Source: Streptomyces sp. NBC_01351
GTDB lineage: Bacteria > Actinomycetota > Actinomycetes > Streptomycetales > Streptomycetaceae
Assembly: GCF_036237315.1 (NCBI RefSeq)
Contig: NZ_CP108356.1
Coordinates: 930,001-994,000, forward strand
DNA: 64,000 nt
Reading direction: 5' to 3'
The translations under genes were made by a program, and so were the position numbers. Below, in pieces: positions 14,903-23,130 of the stretch. The first letter of the stretch is position 1. Each line of letters opens with the position of its first letter. The notes beneath the pieces are model-generated. The model did not search any database. It worked only from the letters and a program-made list of their open reading frames with translations, and was not told the origin of the DNA.

Positions 14903-17900
14903 TCAGGGGCGCCACGCCTCGATCGGATTGCCCAGCCAGCGGGTGTCGGCGGGGACGGATTCCCCGGCCATCACGAGGGATGCGGGCCCCAGCGTGCTGC
15001 GGGCCCCGACCGTACTCCCGGGCAGGACGATACCGCCCGGGCCCAGGGTGGCGCCCTCGCGGAGGACCACAGTATCCGTCCTCAAGATCCGGTCGTGGAA
15101 GAGGTGGGTCTGCAGCACACAGCCCCGGTTCACGCTCGCCGCGTCCCCCAGCGCGACCAGGTCCGTCTCGGGCAGCCAGTAGCTCTCGCACCACACGCCC
15201 CGGCCGATCCGGGCCCCGAGCGCGCGCAGCCACAGGGCCAGCACCGGGGTGCCGGGGACGGACCCGACGAGCCAGGGCACGGCCAGTACCTCGACGAAGG
15301 TGTCGGCCAGTTCGTTGCGCCAGACGAAGCCGCTCCACAGCGGGTGCTCGCCCGTCCGATGCCGGCCCACCAGCAGCCATTTCGCGGCCACCGAGACCAG
15401 GCAGGCGGCGAGCCCGGCGGCGAGCAGGGTGGCTCCGGAGAGCAGTGCGGTTCCCCAGATCCCCAGGTCGGTCAGGGTGATCAGCGCGCAGAGCGCCGCG
15501 ACGGTGAGCACGGCCAGCGCGGCCGAGCAGAAGACCGGCACGAGTCGGCACAGCTCCACCAGGCCGCGCGCCCAGAGCAGGTGCGCGGGCGGGTCGTAGG
15601 TCCGGCTCTGGTCGGCGTCGGCGGCGGAGCGCGGCAACCTGACCGGGGGCAGGCCCAGGTACGAGCTGCCCTTCTTGGCCTTCTTCGGGGTGGCGGACAG
15701 GACGCCGACCAGCCCGTCGTCGGGCACGCTGCGGCCGGGGGCGGTCATTCCGGAGTTGCCGAGGAAGGCCCGGCGGCCGATCTCGGAGTGCCCGATGCGC
15801 ATCCAGCCGCCGCCCAGTTCGTAGGGCGCGGTCAGGGTGTCGTCGGCGAGGAAGGCGCCTTCGCCCACGGTGGTGAGGCTGGGCAGCGCGAGCACGGTGG
15901 ACACCTCCGCGCCGCGGCCGATCTTCATGCCGAGCAGCCGCAGCCACACCGGGGTGATCAGCCCGGCGTACAGCGGGAAGAGCGTTTCCCGGGAGAGGTC
16001 CATCAGCTGGGTCACGGTCCAGGCCTGCCAGCCGGTCCTGCTGTGCGTCGGATGGCTTCCGGTGCGCAAGCCCAGGCTGAGGAGGCGTACGGAGACCAGC
16101 AGGAGCAGCGCGTACGCGAACCCGAAGGCGAGCGCGCCGGGCACGACGGCGAGCAGTGCTCCGCGCAGTGCGTCGGCGAGCCCGGCGTCGGCGGGTACGA
16201 ACCGGCTGACCACGAGCAGGGCGGGCAGCGCGCAGAGCACGGGCAGGGCCGTGAGGCAGAAGCCGGTCGCCCCGTATATGGCCCGCCAGGCGAGCCCGCG
16301 CGGCGGGCGTTCCTTGGGCCAGTTGTGCTTGGCCCTGCCCAGCTTCACGGCGGGGGCTCCGGCCCAGCGCTGGCCGGTCGGGACCTGTCCGACCACGGCG
16401 GAGCCGGGGGCCACTTCGGCCCGCTTGCCGACCCGCGCGCCGGGGAAGAGCAGGCTGCGGGTGCCGACGACGGCGCCCGCGCCTACCTTGACCGGGCCGA
16501 TGACGAGGCGGTCCCCGTCCAGCCAGTGCCCGGAGAGGTCCACCTCGGACTCCACGGCGCAGCCGCGGCCGAGCTTGAGCATGCCGGTGACAGGGGGCAG
16601 CGAGTGCAGGTCCACCTCGGGGCCTACCTTGGCGCCCAGCGCCCGTGCGTAGCGTTCCAGCCAGGAGCCGGTGAGCGAGGTCGCTCCGACGTACTCGGCG
16701 AGCCGCTCGGCCGTCCACAGCCTCAGGTGCACGCTGCCGCCGCGCGGGTGGCGCCCGGCCTTCACCCCGCGCAGCAGCAGGCGGGCGCCGCCGGCCGCGA
16801 TGGCGAGGCGGCCGGGCGGGCTGAAGAGCAGCGCCGCGCCCGCGGCGACGAGCCACCAGGAGGCGGTGGGCGCCCACGGGTAGGGCCCGAACCAGTGCAG
16901 TACGTTGCCCAGCGCCAGCAGCGCCACCGTCCAGCGCAGGCCGACCAGCGTGAACAGCGGGAGCAGCAGCAGCGACTGCACGGCCTGGGACCGGAGCGGG
17001 ACGGGTGCGACGGTGCGGGAGGCGCCGTCGTCCTGGGCGGACTTCTCCAGGTGTCGGGCCAGCTTGCGCAGCACGGGCTGCTGGTAGATGTCGAGGACGG
17101 CCGCGCTCGGGTAGCGGGTGCGCAGCCGGGTGGTGAGCTGGGCGGCGGCGAGGCTGTTGCCGCCGATGGCGAAGAAGTCGTCGGCGGGGCCGGTGACGGA
17201 CACCCCGAGGGTCTCGCTCCACTGCTCGGCGAGCCAGGCCTCGGTGCCGTACAGCTGCTCGGCGGGGCCGGTGGTCTCCAGTTCGGGCAGCGGCCAGGGC
17301 AGCGCGTTCCGGTCGACCTTGCCGGAGGTGCGGGTCGGCAGTTCGTCGACGGGTGCGAGGAGCGGTACGAGGGCCGCGGGCAGCTCGGCGCGCAGCCGCT
17401 CGACGGCGGCCGCGTGGTCCCAGCCGTCCTGGGTGACGAGGTAGCCGACGAGGAGCTGGTTTCCGCTGCGGGCGGTGCGCACGGCCGCGGCGGCGCCGGC
17501 GACGCCGGGCAGGGCCTGGAGGGCCGCGTCCACCTCGCCGAGCTCGATGCGGCGGCCGCCGAGCTTGATCTGCTCGTCGCCGCGGCCGAGGAAGACGAGG
17601 CCTTCCGGTTCGGCGCGGACCAGGTCGCCGCTGCGGTAGGCGCGTTCCCAGCCGAGGGATTCCAGCGGGGCGTACTTCTCGGCGTCCTTCTCGGGGTCGA
17701 GGTAGCGGGCCAGGCCGACGCCGCCGATCACGAGCTGGCCGCTGCCGCCCATGGGCACCGGTTCGCCTGACTCGTCGACGACGGCGAGCTCCCAGCCGTT
17801 CAGCGGGAGCCCGATGCGGATGGGTTCCTCGCCGGTCAGGAGCGAGGCGCAGGCCACGACGGTGGCCTCGGTGGGGCCGTACGTGTTCCAGACCTCGCGG

Positions 17901-18895
17901 CCCTCGGTGACCAGGCGCTGGGTGAGCTCGGGCGGGCAGGCCTCGCCGCCGAAGATCAGCAGCCGGACCTCGCCCAGGTCCTCGGGGTCCCAGAGGGCGG
18001 CCAGGGTGGGCACGGTGGAGACGACGGTGATCTCCTGCTCCACGAGCCAGGGGCCGAGGTCGGCGCCACTGCGCACCTGGGAGCGGGGCACGGGGACGAG
18101 GCAGGCGCCGTAGCGCCAGGCCAGCCACATCTCCTCGCAGGAGGCGTCGAAGGCGACGGAGAGTCCGGCCATGACGCGGTCGCCGGGGCCGATCGGTTCC
18201 TCGACGAGGAACAGCGCGGCCTCGGCGTCGACGAAGGCGGCGGCGTTGCGGTGGGTGACGGCGACACCCTTGGGCTTGCCGGTGGAGCCGGAGGTGAAGA
18301 TGATCCACGCGTCGTGCTCGGGCCCGGGCCGGGCGGCGGTCCGCTCCTCGGCGCGGCCGGTGGCGGCGCGGACGGCCGTGGCCTCGGTGGCGGTGGCGGT
18401 GGCGGTGGCGGTGGCGGTGGCGGTGGCGGCAGTGGCAGTGGTGGCGCCGGGGACCTCTATCCGTTGTCCGCCGCCCAGCACGGCCCGCACCCCGGCTTCG
18501 CCGAAGACCAGCTCGGCCCGCTCGTCCGGGTCCTCGGCGTCGACGGGCACGTAGGCGGCGCCCGCGGCGAGCACGGCGAGGATGGCCACGTAGAGCTCGT
18601 TGGTCCCGGACGGGACGCGTACGCCGACCCGGTCGCCGACCCCCACGCCGGCGGCCGCCAAGGCGCCGCGGCGGCGTTCGACCTCGACGGCGAGCGCGCG
18701 GTAGGTCAGCCGGACGGTGCCGTCGTCCAGGGCGAGTTCGTCGGGGTGGGCCCGTACGGAAGCCTCGAAGACGTCGACGAGGGTGCGTGTCGGGGCCGCG
18801 GGCCCGGCCCGGAACAGGGCCGATTTGCCGGACGCGACGTGATTCTCCCCGTCGTCGAGCAGAGTGAGTTCACCGCTCTGAGGTGTGGCTGCCAT
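14903..18895 (-). CDS. Pls/PosA-family membrane non-ribosomal peptide synthetase (cationic isopeptide polymer synthetase)
   Basis: The 1330-residue protein is close in length to the S. albulus epsilon-poly-L-lysine synthetase. In order it has an adenylation domain (about 40-530; core F-T-S-G-S-T-G-K-P-K-G at 200-210), a carrier domain with F-F-A-I-G-G-N-S-L, and a region with six membrane helices in three pairs. Between the helices are three left-handed beta-helix (hexapeptide) domains, e.g. G-A-G-A-V-V-G-T-R-S-L-L-F-P-G-A-R-V-G. There is no condensation or thioesterase domain, as in Pls, where the soluble tandem domains catalyse iterative isopeptide formation. The ATG at 18895 follows a GAGGG site. 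Substrate (Lys, Dab, Dap, Orn) was not determined. The M1 peptidase gene follows directly. Confidence 0.9.
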   Translation of the reverse strand: MAATPQSGELTLLDDGENHVASGKSALFRAGPAAPTRTLVDVFEASVRAHPDELALDDGTVRLTYRALAVEVERRRGALAAAGVGVGDRVGVRVPSGTNELYVAILAVLAAGAAYVPVDAEDPDERAELVFGEAGVRAVLGGGQRIEVPGATTATAATATATATATATATEATAVRAATGRAEERTAARPGPEHDAWIIFTSGSTGKPKGVAVTHRNAAAFVDAEAALFLVEEPIGPGDRVMAGLSVAFDASCEEMWLAWRYGACLVPVPRSQVRSGADLGPWLVEQEITVVSTVPTLAALWDPEDLGEVRLLIFGGEACPPELTQRLVTEGREVWNTYGPTEATVVACASLLTGEEPIRIGLPLNGWELAVVDESGEPVPMGGSGQLVIGGVGLARYLDPEKDAEKYAPLESLGWERAYRSGDLVRAEPEGLVFLGRGDEQIKLGGRRIELGEVDAALQALPGVAGAAAAVRTARSGNQLLVGYLVTQDGWDHAAAVERLRAELPAALVPLLAPVDELPTRTSGKVDRNALPWPLPELETTGPAEQLYGTEAWLAEQWSETLGVSVTGPADDFFAIGGNSLAAAQLTTRLRTRYPSAAVLDIYQQPVLRKLARHLEKSAQDDGASRTVAPVPLRSQAVQSLLLLPLFTLVGLRWTVALLALGNVLHWFGPYPWAPTASWWLVAAGAALLFSPPGRLAIAAGGARLLLRGVKAGRHPRGGSVHLRLWTAERLAEYVGATSLTGSWLERYARALGAKVGPEVDLHSLPPVTGMLKLGRGCAVESEVDLSGHWLDGDRLVIGPVKVGAGAVVGTRSLLFPGARVGKRAEVAPGSAVVGQVPTGQRWAGAPAVKLGRAKHNWPKERPPRGLAWRAIYGATGFCLTALPVLCALPALLVVSRFVPADAGLADALRGALLAVVPGALAFGFAYALLLLVSVRLLSLGLRTGSHPTHSRTGWQAWTVTQLMDLSRETLFPLYAGLITPVWLRLLGMKIGRGAEVSTVLALPSLTTVGEGAFLADDTLTAPYELGGGWMRIGHSEIGRRAFLGNSGMTAPGRSVPDDGLVGVLSATPKKAKKGSSYLGLPPVRLPRSAADADQSRTYDPPAHLLWARGLVELCRLVPVFCSAALAVLTVAALCALITLTDLGIWGTALLSGATLLAAGLAACLVSVAAKWLLVGRHRTGEHPLWSGFVWRNELADTFVEVLAVPWLVGSVPGTPVLALWLRALGARIGRGVWCESYWLPETDLVALGDAASVNRGCVLQTHLFHDRILRTDTVVLREGATLGPGGIVLPGSTVGARSTLGPASLVMAGESVPADTRWLGNPIEAWRP
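18386..18430 (+). repeat. (GGTGGC)n hexanucleotide repeat inside the Pls-type gene
   Basis: About 7.5 head-to-tail GGTGGC units, with degenerate copies to ~18446, encode an Ala-Thr repeat at residues ~151-171 of the synthetase. The repeat lies in the loop just before the ATP-binding core of the adenylation domain. Copy-number changes would add or remove dipeptides in frame. Confidence 0.85.
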
Positions 18896-18990
18896 CGGCC
18901 CTCGCGTCTCGTTCCCGGAAACGTCCGGGTCGCCGGCGGAGCCCAGGTCTGCCCGGGTTGTTCCGATCCAGCGCCAAACAGCCCTCCAGT

Positions 18991-19203
18991 TTAGTCCGTC
19001 GCCGAGGATTTCCCGGCCGACGCCTTGCGCATGGCCGGGAAATGGCGGTAATGAGGGCCGTGAGGACGTCGGTCCGCGACGCGTGCCGCGTACTCCCCGG
19101 CCGCTGCCACCGCGGCGATCAGGTCCGCGGGATCGACGTCGGCTCCGTCCTCCAGCCGCACCGTGCAGCGACCGGAGGGGTGCTGACGGCCGAACAGCTT
19201 CGA
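18991..19203 (-). pseudogene. Possible remnant of a heavy-metal-associated (copper-chaperone-like) domain
   Basis: Between the Pls-type gene and the ferric transporter is a 70-codon open frame with no usable start codon. It contains S-G-R-C-T-V-R-L-E-D-G-A-D-V-D-P then A-D-L-I-A-A-V-A-A-A-G, which resembles the last strand and helix of HMA domains. The metal-binding C-x-x-C half is missing and a TGA at 19204-19206 closes the frame upstream. It may be a decayed 3' end or chance similarity. The rest of 18896-19261 holds no other gene I can support. Confidence 0.25.
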
Positions 19204-19261
19204 TCAGCGAGAGCGGAGATGCCGACCGCACGCGGCGAGGCCGGGCAGGCGACCTGCGGGG

Positions 19262-20304
<1,043 letters not shown>

Positions 20305-20308
<4 letters not shown>

Positions 20309-21891
20309 GTGCGGTGCCTTCCGAGGAGGTACGACGGGACGGCGGCCAGCAGGATCAGGGCCGCGGCGTAGGGTGCGGCGGCGGCGAAGGATCCGGTGCC
20401 GGTCTCGGTCCAGAGGCGGGTGGCCAGGGTGTCCATGCCGGTGGGGCGTAGCAGCAGGGTCGCGGGGAGCTCCTTCATGCACACGACGAAGGTGAGCGCG
20501 GCTCCGGCGGCCACCCCGGGGGCGGCCAGCGGCACGGTCACCTCGCGCAGCACCTTCAGGGGACTGCGCCCGAGCGAGCGGGCGACGTCCTCCAGCACCG
20601 GGGGCGACTGGAGCACGGCGGCCCGGGTGCCGGCCACGGCGACGGGCAGGAAGAGCACCGCGTACGCGCAGACCAGCAGCGGCAGTTCCTGGTAGATCGG
20701 TTCCGCGTAGCGCACGGCGAAGAAGACCAGGGACAGTGCGACGGTGATGCCCGGGAGGGCGTGGCCCGCGTAGGCGGACTGCTCCAGCAGGCCGGCGGTG
20801 CGGCCCCGGTACCGGGCGGCGATCACGCCGACCGGCAGCGCGAGGAGCGTGGTGAGCGCGGCCCCCGCGGCGGCGACGCCGAGCGTCGTGGCGGCGGTGT
20901 CGAGGAGGGTGCCGGGATCCCAGGTCGCGGAGTTCCCGACGGCGAGCCAGTAGCCGAGGGTGGCCAGCGGCATGAGCACGGCGACGGCGGTGACGGCCGC
21001 GCACCAGGCGAGCGCGGGCGTCCGCCACCGGCCCAGCGGCGCGGGCACGGCGCGGCGTGCGGTGCCGGTACCCGTCCGGGCGTGGCCGGCCCTGCCGCGG
21101 GTCCGCGCCTCGGCGGCGACCAGCGCGATGGTCATCACGACGAGGACGACGCTGAGCGCGGCGGCCGGGGTGCGGTCGAAACTCGCCCGGTACGAGGTGT
21201 AGATGCCCCGGGTGAAGGTGTCGTAGCGCATCAGCGACACGGCGCCGAAGTCGGAGAACACGTACAGCGCGACGAGTACGGCTCCGCCGGCGGCCGCGGG
21301 GCGCAGTTGCGGCAGGGTGACGCGCAGGAAGGTGCGCAGCGGCCCGTGGCCGAGCGAGCGGGAGACCTCCTCCTGCGCCGGATCGGTGCCGCGCAGGGCG
21401 GCGGTGACGGGGAGGTACACGTAGGGGAAGCTCACCAGGGTCAGTGCGACCGCGGACCCCGCGAAGCCGGCGAGGGCCGGGAAGGCGGACAGCCAGGCGA
21501 ACGCGGCGACGTAACTGGGCACGGCCAGCGGCAGGGTCACGAGCACCGACCAGGCGCGGGCGCCGGGCAGGTCGGTCCGTACGGTCAGCCAGGCCAGTGA
21601 AACGCCCAGGACCAGGCAGGCGGAGACGACCACGGCGGCCAGTCCGAGGCTGCGGCCGAGCAGTTGGGCGGTGCGTTCGTTGGCGACGACCTCCCAGGCG
21701 AAGGCGGGGCCGCGCTCCAGGGAGCGGACCGCGAGGTAGCCGAGGGGCAGTAGCGCGAAGACGGCGGCGACGGTCGCCGGGACGAGCAGGACGGCCGGCG
21801 GACGCCCGGCACGCGACCGCCCGGCCGGCGGGGTGGCGCCGGTCGGGCGGGCGGCCGGATCCGTCTGCGCGACGGGATCCGTGGGATGCAT
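20305..21891 (-). CDS. Iron(III) ABC transporter permease (FbpB-like, double-length)
   Basis: The 528-residue membrane protein has about twelve helices arranged as two fused permease halves, as in FbpB/SfuB. Each half has an EAA-type loop: E-E-V-S-R-S-L-G-H-G-P-L-R-T-F-L in the first and E-D-V-A-R-S-L-G-R-S-P-L-K-V-L in the second, the sites that contact the ATPase. A ~40-residue Pro/Ala/Thr leader precedes the first helix. It starts 6 bp past the binding-protein stop and overlaps the ATPase start, consistent with one transcript. Confidence 0.9.
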
Positions 21892-21896
21892 GCGGG

Positions 21897-22916
21897 TCAG
21901 ACCATCCCGGCTTCCTGGAGCATCTTCAGGGTCTCCTGAAGCGATTCCAGCCTGCCGAGGTCGATCTTGGGCGCGTCGAGGCTCGCCAGCGGCGGCAGAC
22001 CCTCGACCGTGCTGGTCACGCCCGCGGCGAGCGGGTACTCCTTGGTGTCCTCGGCGAAGTACTTCTGCGCCTTCTCCGAGAGCAGGAAGTCGACGGCCTT
22101 CTGCGCGGCCCCGGCCTGGTCGCTCCCCTTGATCAGGCCGACACCGGCGACGTTGACGAGGGCTCCGGGGTCTCCGCCGGGCAGGAAGTGGATCTTCGCC
22201 TTGACCTTGTCCTCGCCCTTCTCGGCGACGCGCTCGTACCAGTAGTAGTGGTTGATCAGGCCGAGCGAGACCTCGCCCTTGCCGACGGCGTCGAGGGTCT
22301 TGAGGTTGTTGTCGTACACCTTGGGCTCGTTGGCCTTGAGCCCCTTGAGCCAGGTGCGGGTTGCGTCGTCGCCCTCCAGTACGCGCATGCCGGTGACGAA
22401 GGCCTGGAAGGAGGCGTTGGTCGGCACGTAGCCGATCTTGCCCTTCCACTCCGGCTTGACCAGGTCGTGGACGGTGTCGGGGGCCTTGGCGACCTTGTCG
22501 GGGTTGTAGGCGAGGACGCGGACGCGTCCGGAGGTGCCCACCCAGTCGTCCGCGCCGCCGCGGAACGCGGGGTCCACCTTGTCGAGCGACTCCTTGGGCA
22601 GCTTCTCCAGCAGGCCCTTGGTCGAGAGGGCTCCGAGCGCCCCGGCGTCCTGCGAGAAGAACAGACCGGCCTTGGTCTTGCCGCCCTCTTCCTGGATCTG
22701 GGCGGCGAGTTCGGCGCTCTCGCCGTAGCGGACGGCCACCGTCGTGCCGACGGCCTTCTCCAGCTCGTCGAGGAGCGGCTTGACCAGCTTCTCGTTCCGT
22801 CCCGAGTAGATCACGAGCCCCGCGTCGTCCTCGTCGACGCCGCAGCCGGCGACGGCGGGGATGAGGAGTGCCGCCGCGAAGAGCGCGGTCAAGCGTCGGA
22901 CCAAGGGGCGTCGCAT
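21897..22916 (-). CDS. Iron(III) ABC transporter substrate-binding lipoprotein (FbpA-like)
   Basis: The 339-residue protein has a signal peptide ending in the lipobox-like V-A-G-C-G. The mature start L-V-I-Y-S-G-R-N-E-K-L-V is typical of class II ferric-binding proteins, and I-N-H-Y-Y-W-Y-E carries the adjacent tyrosines that ligate Fe3+ in FbpA. It should bind free ferric ion or a simple ferric complex outside the membrane and pass it to the permease. A consensus-like iron box lies 48 bp upstream of the ATG, so repression by DmdR/IdeR under iron sufficiency is expected. Confidence 0.92.
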   Translation of the reverse strand: MRRPLVRRLTALFAAALLIPAVAGCGVDEDDAGLVIYSGRNEKLVKPLLDELEKAVGTTVAVRYGESAELAAQIQEEGGKTKAGLFFSQDAGALGALSTKGLLEKLPKESLDKVDPAFRGGADDWVGTSGRVRVLAYNPDKVAKAPDTVHDLVKPEWKGKIGYVPTNASFQAFVTGMRVLEGDDATRTWLKGLKANEPKVYDNNLKTLDAVGKGEVSLGLINHYYWYERVAEKGEDKVKAKIHFLPGGDPGALVNVAGVGLIKGSDQAGAAQKAVDFLLSEKAQKYFAEDTKEYPLAAGVTSTVEGLPPLASLDAPKIDLGRLESLQETLKMLQEAGMV

Positions 22917-22963
22917 GGGAAGCCTTCCTGCGGGTGCGGAAGAGAAAGTGAACGCCCCATAAG

Positions 22964-22982
22964 TAAGGTAAAGCTAACCTAA
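22964..22982. promoter_or_regulatory. DmdR/IdeR iron box for the leftward ferric transporter operon
   Basis: TAAGGTAAAGCTAACCTAA matches 16 of 19 positions of the actinobacterial iron-box palindrome TTAGGTTAGGCTAACCTAA. It lies 48-66 bp upstream of the binding-protein start. The Fe2+-loaded repressor is expected to shut the operon when iron is plentiful. Confidence 0.85.
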
Positions 22983-23102
22983 AGGTCAAGGGTGACGCAC
23001 ACAACAATTCGGCCGCGCCGCCGCTTCGGCGGAGCCGACCCTACCGCTTGTTTTCCTGTGGATCTTCCATGGACCACATGTGACGTTCCTGTGACTATCG
23101 GG

Positions 23103-23121
23103 CGAGGTAAGCCTTTCCTAA
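23103..23121. promoter_or_regulatory. Second iron box, for the rightward adenylation/acyltransferase gene
   Basis: CGAGGTAAGCCTTTCCTAA matches about 13 of 19 positions of the iron-box consensus and ends nine bases before the GTG at 23131. Such closeness, and the lack of a good Shine-Dalgarno site, suggests that the repressor covers the promoter/start of a leaderless or near-leaderless transcript. Confidence 0.6.
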
Positions 23122-23130
23122 GATGCGCCC

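Noticed and set aside
14903..17770. Long rightward open frame antisense to the Pls-type gene
   Set aside because: Its product is low-complexity Gly/Ala/Arg/Gln sequence without motifs; the other strand carries a complete synthetase.
18386..18446. Short regular repeats considered as a CRISPR array
   Set aside because: The repeat unit is six bases without spacers and lies inside a coding sequence.
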